Assembly (NCBI GenBank): GCA_016926505.1
Contig: JAFGOM010000082.1
Coordinates: 1-39,285 of the forward strand
Origin: Methanospirillaceae archaeon
Lineage (GTDB): Archaea; Halobacteriota; Methanomicrobia; Methanomicrobiales; Methanospirillaceae
Reading direction: 5' to 3'
Length of the DNA: 39,285 bases
The notes beneath the pieces were generated by a model. That model worked only from the letters and a program-made list of their open reading frames with translations, was not told the DNA's origin and ran no database searches. Shown here piece after piece: positions 17,773 through 26,691 of the stretch. Numbering within the stretch: the first letter of the stretch is position 1; each line of letters begins with the position of its first letter. A program made the translations under genes and the position numbers.

Positions 17773-18366
17773 TTATTTTTCTGATTGTATGACCGGCTGT
17801 AACCGATAAACAAACAGGGATTCGCCGCCTTCTATCATCTCCCCTGCAACCATCACAAACGAAAAACCGGTATCAGTAAAGAGTTCCTCGCATGTTTTCA
17901 CCCCACAAAGAGACGATATCAGGAGAAGGATCTTCCCGTCTCCTGCAAGATTGCAGGATATCCCTGCCAGAAACCTCCTGATGAAAAGAAGGCCATCAGG
18001 ACCACCGTCAAGGGCGTACTCAAGCCAGTCATCAATCCTTTCTTCCGGTTGCGTAGGCAGATAAGGAGGGTTACAGATGATAATATCAAATTGAGAGCAG
18101 ATTCCCCTGCACATATCGGTCCGGATAACCTCAATTCCGCGTCTTCTCGCTGCCTTCACTGCGTAGGGGTTAATATCGGTTGCGATCACGGTGCATGATA
18201 CCATCTCCTGCAATGCAAACGCTATCTCTCCACTACCGGTCCCGACTTCCAATATCCTCTCGTTACCGCGGATCTCATCCCTGACCGCTGCAAGAAGCAG
18301 ATATGTGTCAGCTTCAGGCTGGTACACCTGTTCTGATATCATAAATCCGGTTTGCAATGGTTGCAT
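17773..18366 (-). CDS. HemK/Mtq2-like SAM-dependent methyltransferase
   Basis: 197 residues. Near the N-terminus VYQPEADTYLLL matches the VYxPxEDTxLL motif of archaeal HemK2/Mtq2-type enzymes. SAM motif I (ILEVGTGSGEIAF), TDINPYAV and the catalytic NPPYLP follow. Relatives methylate the glutamine of the release-factor GGQ motif; here that role is an inference. The gene overlaps the end of rsmA by 53 nt if it starts at 18366, or by 29 nt if it starts at the ATG at 18342, which places the conserved region closer to the N-terminus. Last gene of the rpo4-rsmA unit. Confidence 0.85.
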   Translation of the reverse strand: MQPLQTGFMISEQVYQPEADTYLLLAAVRDEIRGNERILEVGTGSGEIAFALQEMVSCTVIATDINPYAVKAARRRGIEVIRTDMCRGICSQFDIIICNPPYLPTQPEERIDDWLEYALDGGPDGLLFIRRFLAGISCNLAGDGKILLLISSLCGVKTCEELFTDTGFSFVMVAGEMIEGGESLFVYRLQPVIQSEK

Positions 18367-19105
18367 AATCTTCCAGGTATAACTGTTCGGGTCGCGAAGA
18401 GAGGATCTCTTCCGGGAGTGTACCTATCAGATCTTCTGCTTCGCGAGTACCGATTCTGTCACCTGCCATCCTGATGATGGTCCGTACCATCTTTCTACGT
18501 CCCGAGAAGAGAAGCTGCACAACCTCTGCATAGATGGCATTATCATGGATCCAGAAAAGTGGTGGACGGGGTTGTATCAAAAGAACAGTGGAGCGAACCT
18601 GCGGGGGTGGCATAAAGGATCCGGGTGAGAGATTAAAACACCGCTTTACACGTGCATATGTCTGTACCATCACCGAGAGACGTCCACAGGAACGGCTGCC
18701 GACAGGTGCCATCATCCGATCGGCAAACTCTTTCTGATACATGAGCACCGCATCGGTAAAAGAGGTACGCAGGAGATTACAGGTTATCTTTGATGACGCT
18801 GAGTACGGCAGATTTGCAACCACGTACTCTCTTTCCGGGAGAGAGATCCGTGCGGCATCACCGTGTATGATCTCGCACCTGCCTCCTGCAATTTCAATAG
18901 AGAATCGCTCTTTTAATGACAGGACCAGGTCAGAATCAAGCTCTATCGCGGTGACGATTGCTCCCTTGTCCAGAAGTGCCCGGGTAAGCAGGCCGGTTCC
19001 AGGTCCAATCTCTAAAACCTGCCGGCCGGATACATCTAAAATATCTGCAATTCGTGCAACTGCACGTGTGTCTGTCAAAAAATGTTGATCAAGCCGGGTC
19101 TTCAT
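18314..19105 (-). CDS. rsmA: 16S rRNA dimethyladenosine transferase RsmA (KsgA)
   Basis: 263 residues. It starts with the family hallmark LDQHFLTD, followed by VLEIGPGTGLLTRAL (SAM motif I), IELD, IHGDA and the catalytic NLPYSASS. The C-terminal domain contains PPPQVRSTV and FSGRRKMVRTI. It dimethylates two adjacent adenosines near the 3' end of 16S rRNA during small-subunit maturation. Its start overlaps the upstream DUF655 stop by 4 nt, a neighbourhood conserved in many euryarchaea. Confidence 0.97.
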   Translation of the reverse strand: MKTRLDQHFLTDTRAVARIADILDVSGRQVLEIGPGTGLLTRALLDKGAIVTAIELDSDLVLSLKERFSIEIAGGRCEIIHGDAARISLPEREYVVANLPYSASSKITCNLLRTSFTDAVLMYQKEFADRMMAPVGSRSCGRLSVMVQTYARVKRCFNLSPGSFMPPPQVRSTVLLIQPRPPLFWIHDNAIYAEVVQLLFSGRRKMVRTIIRMAGDRIGTREAEDLIGTLPEEILSSRPEQLYLEDYATIANRIYDIRTGVPA

Positions 19106-19662
19106 TTTGATGTGAAGACATGATACTTGATCTCAGGATCTGCAATCTCCTCAAGGATCCGGTTAATAATCATCTTATCAGGATGAGGGATCGCCTTTAT
19201 TCGTTCCGATATATCTGAAAAACTAAGAAAGGGTTTTTTCTCACGTTCTTCGAGTATCTCCCACATCAGTTTCTTCCCGATTCCGGGTAGAAGATGAAGC
19301 ATGTGAAGTTTTGGGGTTATCGAGATAGACTTGTTGTAATAATCAACATACTCAGGCTCGCGCTCCCGTACAATCCTCTCAACGACAAAGGGAAGTTCCT
19401 GGGAAGCACCATGAGTAAGTTCATCATACCGCAGACGGCGTTTGACCCGCTCAATTTTCTTTCTCTCTTCGTTGCCAACATAAACCAGTTCACCAATATC
19501 TATATTACCGGTTTTCGGAACAAGTTCAAGGAGTTTGAACTGCTCTATGCCAACTGCCTGAACGATCGGATCCCGCTTGTACACCGGACGGCGATCGCTG
19601 GGATAACCGTTTGGTAATACATCAAGAACGATAGCATTCACTTCTTTCTTTTCCGAACGCAT
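19102..19662 (-). CDS. DUF655 family putative nucleic-acid-binding protein
   Basis: 186 residues. The N-terminal half resembles an S1-like/OB beta-barrel (VLDVLPNGYPSDRRP...VGIEQFKLLELVPK). The C-terminal half carries a helix-hairpin-helix stretch (LHLLPGIGKKLMWEILEERE), a common non-specific nucleic-acid-binding motif. This matches the archaeal DUF655 family, found between rpo4 and rsmA in many genomes. The biochemical role is unknown; the context suggests RNA or ribosome work. The start is fixed by GGGAGG 4 nt before the ATG. It overlaps rsmA by 4 nt. Confidence 0.88.
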   Translation of the reverse strand: MRSEKKEVNAIVLDVLPNGYPSDRRPVYKRDPIVQAVGIEQFKLLELVPKTGNIDIGELVYVGNEERKKIERVKRRLRYDELTHGASQELPFVVERIVREREPEYVDYYNKSISITPKLHMLHLLPGIGKKLMWEILEEREKKPFLSFSDISERIKAIPHPDKMIINRILEEIADPEIKYHVFTSK

Positions 19663-19680
19663 CTTTCCTCCCTTGTAATA

Positions 19681-20031
19681 TCAGTAATGGGTGAGGATCA
19701 ATTCAATAATGGCATCTATCTCTTCTGCAGTATGTGCATACTTATCCTTGGTAAAAATTGCCCGAACCTCATCCTTGGTCTTTGGCATGGTATTAACCAG
19801 GCGGTATGCCACTTCAGGAGAAATCTTCTCTTGTTTCTGCAGTATCTCTACCAGTTCTTTCGATTTCTCCCGTGAACTATGGGATAACTGATTCGCGTGC
19901 TCTATGCTTTTCCGAAACTCATAAGACATCTCCTTTCCCTTCTCAAGACGGGCTGACTCGATGGTAAGCAACTCATCGCGTAACTCAGGAAGTGTCATCA
20001 ACTCTTCACGGATGATGCCTTTTATCTTCAT
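19681..20031 (-). CDS. rpo4: DNA-directed RNA polymerase subunit Rpo4 (RpoF)
   Basis: 116 residues, typical for archaeal Rpo4/RpoF, the homologue of eukaryotic Rpb4. Recognisable parts are the N-terminal LPELRDEL, the Glu/Lys-rich helix and the C-terminal HRDC-like helix bundle (VRAIFTKDKYAHTAEEIDAIIELI). It pairs with Rpo7 to form the polymerase stalk. Position directly after L21e and before DUF655 is the conserved archaeal order. It is 21 nt downstream of L21e. Confidence 0.93.
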   Translation of the reverse strand: MKIKGIIREELMTLPELRDELLTIESARLEKGKEMSYEFRKSIEHANQLSHSSREKSKELVEILQKQEKISPEVAYRLVNTMPKTKDEVRAIFTKDKYAHTAEEIDAIIELILTHY

Positions 20032-20052
20032 ACGGATATCTCACTCGTGACG

Positions 20053-20346
20053 TTAGTACTGCTGGGGCCTTAAATGCTGGGGTCGTGAGATTACAACCTT
20101 TGTGGCATTCCCGTCAGGTACCTCAACAATCCATGCGCGCCCTCGTTTCCCAATAACCGTTCCTGTTTTCCCATGGAAACGTCGTCCGGGCATCCCTTTC
20201 TGGATACTTGGTTCAAGAACAATGTGGACCTTCTGACCCATATCAAAGTTCTGAATTACGCGTGTTATCGGGAGAACTCCTCGTTCACGCAGGTTCTTCT
20301 TAAGTTTATATCGTGTTTTTTTCCGTGGACCGTTATGATGTGCCAT
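20053..20346 (-). CDS. rpl21e: Large-subunit ribosomal protein L21e
   Basis: 97 residues, basic, starting MAHHNGPRKKTRYKL. It contains the conserved FHGKTGTVIGKRGRAWIVEV core of archaeal/eukaryotic L21e and ends PQHLRPQ. It is a structural protein of the 50S subunit. It lies 10 nt downstream of pus10. Confidence 0.97.
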   Translation of the reverse strand: MAHHNGPRKKTRYKLKKNLRERGVLPITRVIQNFDMGQKVHIVLEPSIQKGMPGRRFHGKTGTVIGKRGRAWIVEVPDGNATKVVISRPQHLRPQQY

Positions 20347-20356
20347 TACTCATTCC

Positions 20357-21631
20357 TCATTTGTGTATTCCTTCTACTGCCACGACATCGAGTTCTATCA
20401 CCCGTGCCGGACAACCAAGGATAGCGGAGAGACTGGGTATTGTCCTGCCCCCGTCCCCTGATATTAATTCCTTGATATATAACCCTGCTTCACCGGTTAC
20501 CTCGATCTCAAGGAGATTTTCTTCTGCCCTGATGCAGGCAATATCAAGAACCTTTCGTTTCCGGATTTTGTCTGCCCTTCGGTGCACTACCCTTTTTGGG
20601 GTGCGCTGCTCTATTTCAGTCATCTTTAACTGATTTATCGCCTGCAGAAGGGCATCCCCGGGGACAGACCCGTCTATATCGACCAGAATCCTGTATGTTT
20701 TATGCCCCTTGCTGGTTTTAAGGGTTTCCACCTCACTCCGTGCGCTCCATACCAGATCCGTTACCGCAACGCGACCTTTTGCATCGGCATTTATCACATC
20801 CTGCAGGTGCTCTAATGAGATATTCCGTCTTTTCGGTGTTGATATCTCCATGATAAATGGTCTGCCGGATCCCACCATCACGGCATCAATATCTTCCCTG
20901 CCGGCACCATGAAGAGTGGCACCACTACCCATAAAGAGATTTATTGCAGGTCTGCCGATAAGTTCCTCAACTGAATCCGCATACTGTTTCCCGGTCCCGT
21001 TACAGGCCTCACATCCGGCACCCCTGCAATGACGACAGTCCCAGTGTGTCTGGGGAATGCCGCGTTCGTACTTCAGGTACCTCCCGTAAAAGAAGAGCGG
21101 CCGGATCTGTACTTCCACGGTCTCATTCTGGATATCAAGGAGAATAACCACGTCCGGATTTTTAAAATCCACGGTAAGACCAATCGCAAGACTTACCTGC
21201 TTGCCAATCTCCCGGTTTACCTCTGATTTGAGAGGTTCCGGATCGGTTAAATGATAATCACTCCATATCATCTCCTCACTCTCACTCATGAGAGGAGGAA
21301 TACGACACCCCATCAGGAATGTTTCACATTCTATTCCGATGAGGGCATCTTTTATCCGCTCAACCCATACTGCAGTTGTATCAAAAAAATTGCCGCATAT
21401 CCAGCAGGATTCTCTCTGGTGCTCATATGGCACATTGTCTTTAAGAGCAGTATAAATCCTGATTGATCTCCCCCGTTCATCATTTGAGAGACCAAAGGAT
21501 CGTTTCGCATAGAACCGGCCAAGACAGTGATCACAGATATCTCCGTACTCCATAATATTCCGGTACAGTGCACCCATGGAGAGAATCGTATCTGCCGGTA
21601 AACCTGATTCTTCTTTATCCTCTACGTTCAT
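20357..21631 (-). CDS. pus10: tRNA pseudouridine(54/55) synthase Pus10
   Basis: 424 residues. The N-terminal accessory domain has two zinc-binding CxxC pairs (C33/C36 in ICDHC, C76/C79 in CWIC). The central part holds the family signature IPQTHWDCRHCRGAGCEAC. The catalytic domain contains ATLHGAGREDIDAVMVGSGRPF, where the Asp following RED/I is the expected nucleophile, and GLYIKELISGDGGRT near the C-terminus. It makes pseudouridine at tRNA positions 54 and 55 in archaea. GGGAG is found upstream of the ATG. It leads the L21e-rpo4-DUF655-rsmA unit. Confidence 0.95.
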   Translation of the reverse strand: MNVEDKEESGLPADTILSMGALYRNIMEYGDICDHCLGRFYAKRSFGLSNDERGRSIRIYTALKDNVPYEHQRESCWICGNFFDTTAVWVERIKDALIGIECETFLMGCRIPPLMSESEEMIWSDYHLTDPEPLKSEVNREIGKQVSLAIGLTVDFKNPDVVILLDIQNETVEVQIRPLFFYGRYLKYERGIPQTHWDCRHCRGAGCEACNGTGKQYADSVEELIGRPAINLFMGSGATLHGAGREDIDAVMVGSGRPFIMEISTPKRRNISLEHLQDVINADAKGRVAVTDLVWSARSEVETLKTSKGHKTYRILVDIDGSVPGDALLQAINQLKMTEIEQRTPKRVVHRRADKIRKRKVLDIACIRAEENLLEIEVTGEAGLYIKELISGDGGRTIPSLSAILGCPARVIELDVVAVEGIHK

Positions 21632-21838
21632 ACCTGACTCCCATCATCACCTGCTACTCCTGTACATCAATGAACTCCCGTAGTATTACTTAATAGAAAA
21701 TACAATTTTCGATATCTTCCCAAAAATATCAATTAAAAAACCATTGAGTGGTCTTTACTTATCATAAATTCACTTTATTAAAAATACATGATAAATCTAC
21801 ATGTTGTATGTACTCAGCAGTACAAGATTATTTACATT

Positions 21839-21847
21839 GATATAATT
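21839..21847 (+). promoter_or_regulatory. TATA box of the AT-rich glycosyltransferase gene
   Basis: The sequence GATATAATT is centred about 24 nt before the ATG at 21867. This fits a leaderless transcript, and no Shine-Dalgarno sequence is visible. Confidence 0.45.
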
Positions 21848-21866
21848 CTATTACATAATTGATCGA

Positions 21867-22958
21867 ATGAAGATATTATTTATTGCAAATGCAGCATGCA
21901 TCCATCCTGTTCGGTTTGCACAATACTTTGCAGATAGGAAATATGATGTCCATTTTATCACTTATGTTCCACCAGAAGAATTGCTCTCCAATGTGAAAAT
22001 ACATATTCTCCCCTCTTTTTTCTCAAATATATTCTTGGATTTTTTTCCAAGACAGTTTATTATCCATAGTATTATTAAAATCGTTGATCCGGATGTCATT
22101 CATGCTGTCTACATCAGCAAGTTTGGATGGCATATCATACCTATCCGAAAAAAACCGATTTTTTTAACTGCACTGGGATCAGATATTCTTCTAACACCCT
22201 ATAAAAATCCAATCTATTATATCTTTACAAAACTAGCGTTGCAAAAAGCAGACATTATTTATGCAGTCTCAAAACATATTCAACAAAAAATTATTTCTGA
22301 ATATCAAATCCCAGAGTATGTTGTTAAATATTTACCTATTGGTATTGATACATCTATTTTCTATAACGAAAAATTAGAATTACCCCTATCAACTCCCATA
22401 ATCAGATTATTTTCGAATCGGGGATTTCGAGCTGAATACGATCCGATAACCATTATTGATGCTGTAGGAATAGTCTTTAAAGAATATCCACATATTACAT
22501 TAACTTTAAAAGGACATGCTTCCGAAAGAAAACAATGCGAGGACTATGTTTTTCAGAATGGTTACGATTCATTCATTCAGTTTCTTGAACGTACAGACTA
22601 TGCGTGTGTTATCAATGATTACAAAAGTGCCGATATTTTTATTTCTGCAGCTATATCTGATGGTACACCGGTCTCAATGATTGAGGCGATGGCATGTGGT
22701 CTTGTTTGTGTCATGAGTGATGTCGGAGGTGTTTCTGAATGGATAATAGATGAGTATAATGGGTTACTCTTTCCTCCGAAAAGACCGGATATCCTTGCAC
22801 AAAAGATAAAATTTTTAATTGATAATCCAGAAAAAAGGCAGATTATGAGAGAGAATGCACAAAAAACAATTCTATGTCGCGGTAACTGGACAAACCTGAT
22901 GAAACAGATTGAAAATGATTATCACAATATACAAAGAGTTACTGAAATTGCGCAATAA
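21867..22958 (+). CDS. Family 4 glycosyltransferase, AT-rich, probably laterally acquired
   Basis: 363 residues. It has the GT-B/GT4 architecture: N-terminal acceptor domain (MKILFIANAACIHPVRFAQYF), a middle TALGSDILLTPYKNP, then LPIGIDTSIF, RLFSNRGF and LKGHAS. The nucleotide-sugar site SDGTPVSMIEAMACGL is a variant of EX7E in which the first acidic residue is Asp. Substrate unknown. Its composition is visibly much richer in A and T than every neighbour. It is on the opposite strand inside the otherwise co-directional translation/targeting block, with an AT-rich 235-nt upstream region. Both points suggest recent insertion. Confidence 0.87.
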   Translation: MKILFIANAACIHPVRFAQYFADRKYDVHFITYVPPEELLSNVKIHILPSFFSNIFLDFFPRQFIIHSIIKIVDPDVIHAVYISKFGWHIIPIRKKPIFLTALGSDILLTPYKNPIYYIFTKLALQKADIIYAVSKHIQQKIISEYQIPEYVVKYLPIGIDTSIFYNEKLELPLSTPIIRLFSNRGFRAEYDPITIIDAVGIVFKEYPHITLTLKGHASERKQCEDYVFQNGYDSFIQFLERTDYACVINDYKSADIFISAAISDGTPVSMIEAMACGLVCVMSDVGGVSEWIIDEYNGLLFPPKRPDILAQKIKFLIDNPEKRQIMRENAQKTILCRGNWTNLMKQIENDYHNIQRVTEIAQ

Positions 22959-22980
22959 CTGCATAACCACATCCGAATCA

Positions 22981-23571
22981 TCAGCCGAATAAAACTTCTG
23001 CCCGGTCCCTTTCGTTATGCACAAGCACAATGGCATGATCTGCATGCAAAACCCGGGGACCAAGTGAGAGGGGAATACACGCTGCACCGGCAATCGCATC
23101 GGCTTCATCCGGGGTAAAGTTACCGTGATCGCTTAAGAGATAATTCTCACACCCTGCGAGAGTGTCTTCCCTGCGGATATCTCTTCCCCCCTCATCAAGG
23201 ACACAAAACCGGTATTCAGCAAGTAATTTTTCTAATCCGCCTCTTCGAACCGTTATTCCCTGACCTGATTCACGAAAGATCGCACCACAGGGAATTCTAA
23301 GAGCCTTCTGGATATGGGATGCAATGTTCCGTTCATCAGGAGAGAGGTGATGCACCCGGCTGCCATCAAACAGGATCGTCTTTGGAGCATCCGGTTCACC
23401 GAGAAGAATCAGGTAACAGAGGGTGTTTTTCCGGATCCCATGAGAAAGAAAAAGCGATGCTGATACACACCGGCAGAGAAGATCCATTCTGCCTGCCCCT
23501 CCCGGGAGATCGGTCAGTGAGAAGTCACTGCTGGTCCTGGCGACATGACCGATTATTGCAAACCTGATCAT
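22981..23571 (-). CDS. trmY: tRNA (pseudouridine(54)-N1)-methyltransferase TrmY
   Basis: 196 residues, SPOUT-class (former DUF358). It starts FAIIGHVARTSSDFSLTDLPGGAGRMDLL. The C-terminal trefoil-knot region contains LSDHGNFTPDEADAI and SLGPRVLHADHAI, where SAM binds. It methylates N1 of pseudouridine 54 in tRNA, using the product of Pus10, whose gene lies 1.3 kb away on the same strand. It begins 2 nt after the srp54 stop, so it is the last gene of the SRP operon. Confidence 0.95.
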   Translation of the reverse strand: MIRFAIIGHVARTSSDFSLTDLPGGAGRMDLLCRCVSASLFLSHGIRKNTLCYLILLGEPDAPKTILFDGSRVHHLSPDERNIASHIQKALRIPCGAIFRESGQGITVRRGGLEKLLAEYRFCVLDEGGRDIRREDTLAGCENYLLSDHGNFTPDEADAIAGAACIPLSLGPRVLHADHAIVLVHNERDRAEVLFG

Positions 23572-23573
23572 GA

Positions 23574-24890
23574 TCAGGAGGAACGTGAGAATCGCTTCAT
23601 TAACCGCTGCATATTCCGATCCCCGCCCTTTAATCCCTTAAATGCCCGTTTCATCGTTTTATGGTATTTGAGCAGTTCCCGGACTTCTTCAGGGGTTCCA
23701 CCGGCACCCCGCGCAATCCGGTGTACCCGTGAACCGCTTATCACCGAGGGATCATCCATCTCTTTTGACGTCATCGAGTCCATGATTATCCGGTACCGTT
23801 CCATCTTGCTGGCAGTACCATCAAGGGCTTCTGCAGGAAGATCCATCCCGCCCAGGGGCAGCATACTCATCACCTGTTTCAGGGGACCCATCCGGTTAAC
23901 CGCTTCAAGCTGCTTGTACATATCGCGGAGGGTAAATTTGCCTGACAATAACGCGTTCGGATCTATTTCATCCTCTTTTAAACTCTCCTGAACACGCTCT
24001 GCAAGTGCCCTCAGATCTCCCATCCCAAGCAGCCGGGAGATAAAACCAGGAGGATCAAACCATTCAAGGTCCTCAATTGTCTCACCCATCCCGACAAATA
24101 CAATTCCGCTCCCGGTCTCACCAACTGCCGATAATGCCCCGCCCCCTTTTGCGGTACCGTCCATCTTGGTGATGATAACGCCATCAATACCAATTGCTTC
24201 ATGAAACCGGCGAGCCTGTTCCCGGGCCTGCTGACCAAGCGCAGCATCAATAACAAGCCACCGGTGAGTCGCACGGGTGATATCGTTTAAATCTATAATC
24301 TCCTGTATCAGTTCATCTTCCAATGCATGCCGGCCCTGGGTATCAATGATAAGAATATCTACACCGGATAAATGAGAAAGTCCTTGCCGAACGATAACCC
24401 TCGCATCCTCCTCTTCAGGATTCCCATAACAGGGAACATGAATTCTGTCACAGAGCGTTTTTATCTGGTTGTAAGCGCCCGGGCGAAATGTATCGGCACA
24501 GATAACACCTGTTTTCGTCCCTTTTCTCTGGAAATACCGTGCAATCTTTGCAACAGAAGTGGTCTTTCCACTTCCCTGCAGACCTGCCATCAGGATCGTC
24601 TGATGCGAAAGGGAGATCTCAACAGGAGAGCCGACGAGTTGTATCAGTTCCTCATACACGATTCGCAGGACATGCTCCCTGACTGTCGTTCCCTTTGGCG
24701 GTTCCTCCTCGAGAGACCGGTGTTTAATTGCCTGGGATAGTTGCATCACCTGCGTAACGTTGACATCGGCCTGGATCAACGCACGCTGGAGATCCTTTAC
24801 CAGTTCATCAACAGCTGCTTTATCAATAACCGTCTTTCCTGCAAGTTTCTTGAGTGCATCCTTGAGATTACCGCCCAGACTTTCTAACAT
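23574..24890 (-). CDS. srp54: Signal recognition particle 54 kDa protein
   Basis: 438 residues, full length. N domain (1-85), G domain with P-loop GLQGSGKTT at 103-111, DTFRPGAYNQI, the G3 motif DTQGR at 183-187, TKMDGTAKGGGALS and GMGE; then the Met-rich M domain (about 300-438) with FTLRDMYKQLEAV and the RIARGAGG signal-sequence/7S RNA region. It binds SRP RNA and nascent signal peptides and docks with FtsY. Oddity: the G3 box has Gln185 (codon CAG at 24336-24338) where almost all SRP GTPases have Ala. It overlaps ftsY by 1 nt. Confidence 0.97.
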   Translation of the reverse strand: MLESLGGNLKDALKKLAGKTVIDKAAVDELVKDLQRALIQADVNVTQVMQLSQAIKHRSLEEEPPKGTTVREHVLRIVYEELIQLVGSPVEISLSHQTILMAGLQGSGKTTSVAKIARYFQRKGTKTGVICADTFRPGAYNQIKTLCDRIHVPCYGNPEEEDARVIVRQGLSHLSGVDILIIDTQGRHALEDELIQEIIDLNDITRATHRWLVIDAALGQQAREQARRFHEAIGIDGVIITKMDGTAKGGGALSAVGETGSGIVFVGMGETIEDLEWFDPPGFISRLLGMGDLRALAERVQESLKEDEIDPNALLSGKFTLRDMYKQLEAVNRMGPLKQVMSMLPLGGMDLPAEALDGTASKMERYRIIMDSMTSKEMDDPSVISGSRVHRIARGAGGTPEEVRELLKYHKTMKRAFKGLKGGDRNMQRLMKRFSRSS

Positions 24891-25981
24891 CAGGCATCTC
24901 CGCTCAGCAGTTCGTTTACAACCGACACCGGATCAAAGGCTACAATATCATCATATCCCTGCCCGATCCCGATAAAAAAGAGAGGTTTTTTTGCAGCATA
25001 CGCAATCGATATCGCTGCTCCCCCTTTCGGATCCATGTCCACTTTTGTCAGGATTATCCCGTCCATACCAACGGTATCTGCAAAATCCTGAGCCCGTACC
25101 ACGGCATCGTTCCCGGCAACAGCTTCATCAACATATAAAACCAGGTCCGGCTCAATAACCCGTTTTATCTTTGCAAGTTGGTTCATCAGGTTTGCCTTGT
25201 TATGGAATCGGCCTGCTGTATCTCCGAGCACAATGTCTATCCCGTGTGCCTTTGCATACGCGACAGTATCAAAAAGAACAGCTGAGGGATCCGATCCTTC
25301 CTGGTGTGCGATGACCTTGAGTCCCAGTCTCTTTCCATGGACATCAATCTGCTCAATGGCTCCTGCCCGGAAGGTGTCTCCGGCACCGAGAACAACAGAA
25401 AATCCCTGCTTTGTGAGAAATTGAGCTACTTTTGCGATCGTCGTGGTCTTTCCGGTTCCGTTCACCCCGGTAAAGAGTATCCTGACAGGTCGGGGGTGAT
25501 TTCTGATATATGAAATGAGATCAAATCCCTCACCAAGAACCGACAGCAGGGCATCTGACAGGGATTTTGTGATAATATCATCGATTGATCGTCCAATCTT
25601 TCTTTTTGAACCGACAAGGTCTTTTCTGACATGGTCAATGATTGCATCGGTAGCAACAAGGGCAACATCACTCTCAAGGAGGCTCATCTCCAGTTCAAAG
25701 AGAGGCTCATCAAGATTCTTTGATGAAACAATAAATTCCCTCTCCCTGACAAGGGTAGAGACTTTCCTGATAAAAGAAGGTTCTTGTTTCTGATCTCCCT
25801 GGCGCTCTGTTAAAGAAAGATCCAAAGGTCCCTGTGTTTCGTCCCTCTCAACACACCCTTCCTGAATTTGGGATGAAACGGACCCGGTCCGGCCGGAATC
25901 ATCTTTAGGACTGACCTCGGTAACACTCTCTTCCAGTGATCTTCTGACAGAAAATATCTTTTTTTTAAGACCCTCTAACAT
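24890..25981 (-). CDS. ftsY: SRP receptor FtsY
   Basis: 363 residues. An acidic/charged A region (about 20-70) is followed by the N domain and the SRP-type GTPase: P-loop GVNGTGKTT (172-180), AGDTFRAGAIEQ, GDTAGRFHNK, TKVDMDPKGGAAIS and GIGQGYDDI. It is the membrane-associated receptor for SRP and pairs with the adjacent srp54 product. The G3 box is the canonical DTAGR, unlike its partner. It is 39 nt after prefoldin alpha and overlaps srp54 by 1 nt (TGATG). Confidence 0.97.
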   Translation of the reverse strand: MLEGLKKKIFSVRRSLEESVTEVSPKDDSGRTGSVSSQIQEGCVERDETQGPLDLSLTERQGDQKQEPSFIRKVSTLVREREFIVSSKNLDEPLFELEMSLLESDVALVATDAIIDHVRKDLVGSKRKIGRSIDDIITKSLSDALLSVLGEGFDLISYIRNHPRPVRILFTGVNGTGKTTTIAKVAQFLTKQGFSVVLGAGDTFRAGAIEQIDVHGKRLGLKVIAHQEGSDPSAVLFDTVAYAKAHGIDIVLGDTAGRFHNKANLMNQLAKIKRVIEPDLVLYVDEAVAGNDAVVRAQDFADTVGMDGIILTKVDMDPKGGAAISIAYAAKKPLFFIGIGQGYDDIVAFDPVSVVNELLSGDA

Positions 25982-26020
25982 CAGGACTCCTGCACTGCAT
26001 CATTGATGATAACCTGGAAT

Positions 26021-26494
26021 TTATCTGATTTTTTGAGAAACACCGGTAGAGACACCCTGTCGTCTGCCCTGCTCCTCCTGCGACTGTTTATAGAGATAAT
26101 CCAGCCGGGTTGAAATATCACGGATTTGAGACTGGAGTCTGCCAAGAGCTTCAGATAAATTCTTGTAGGAAGCATTCATCTCAGTGATTCGTTCCTGCAG
26201 AAATGAGACAGAATCTTCCTTGGTCTTTGAGACAACAACATCTGCACCGATATTTACCAGGTAATGATCAGGATTTTCGACCCTGACGCGGGTATTTACT
26301 CCTCCACCAAGCGGGAGCAGGACGATCCCTCCATCACTCTCATGAATCATACGAAGCGATTCAATCGCTCCATTCCCTTCCCGAATACCCTCTTCCATGA
26401 TGGCAAGCTGACGCGAAACCATCTCGGCCTGCTGTGAGTATTCCTGCAGGTACATCTGCAGGGACTGGACCTCCCGGGGATCGACCGATGACAT
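26021..26494 (-). CDS. pfdA: Prefoldin alpha subunit
   Basis: 157 residues. The N-terminal and C-terminal helices form the coiled coil (LQMYLQEYSQQAEMVSRQLAIMEEG and LQERITEMNASYKNLSEALGRLQSQI). They flank the beta-hairpin core VLLPLGGGVNTRVRVENPDHYLVNIGADVVVSKT, which is the prefoldin alpha signature. It forms a hexamer with the beta subunit and hands unfolded proteins to the thermosome. It starts 1 nt after the L18a stop, in the conserved L39e-L31e-eIF6-L18a-pfdA-ftsY order. Confidence 0.95.
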   Translation of the reverse strand: MSSVDPREVQSLQMYLQEYSQQAEMVSRQLAIMEEGIREGNGAIESLRMIHESDGGIVLLPLGGGVNTRVRVENPDHYLVNIGADVVVSKTKEDSVSFLQERITEMNASYKNLSEALGRLQSQIRDISTRLDYLYKQSQEEQGRRQGVSTGVSQKIR

Positions 26495-26495
26495 C

Positions 26496-26687
26496 CTACT
26501 CCCCGGATATTTCTGTTATCGAGGTTATCCTGATGTATGGTCGTTTTAACCGGTGTTTACTTCCGATCTGAGTGAAAATCCGTTCTTTTGCCTGGTTTTC
26601 ATTCGGAGCGCTGATTGTCTTTTTATACGGTTTCCAGGTATCTTTCTCCTGGTATGTTCCGATAACCTCAAACTGTTTCTGTTCCAT
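26496..26687 (-). CDS. rpl18a: Large-subunit ribosomal protein L18a (LX/L20a)
   Basis: 63 residues starting MEQKQFEVIGTY. The ATG at 26687 was chosen because it lies 4 nt after the eIF6 stop and has GGTGA upstream; an in-frame extension to 26831 would sit entirely inside eIF6. The sequence KPYKKTISAPNENQAKERIFTQIGSKHRLKRPYI matches archaeal LX/L18a. It is a small structural protein of the large subunit. Confidence 0.92.
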   Translation of the reverse strand: MEQKQFEVIGTYQEKDTWKPYKKTISAPNENQAKERIFTQIGSKHRLKRPYIRITSITEISGE

Positions 26688-26691
26688 AAAA

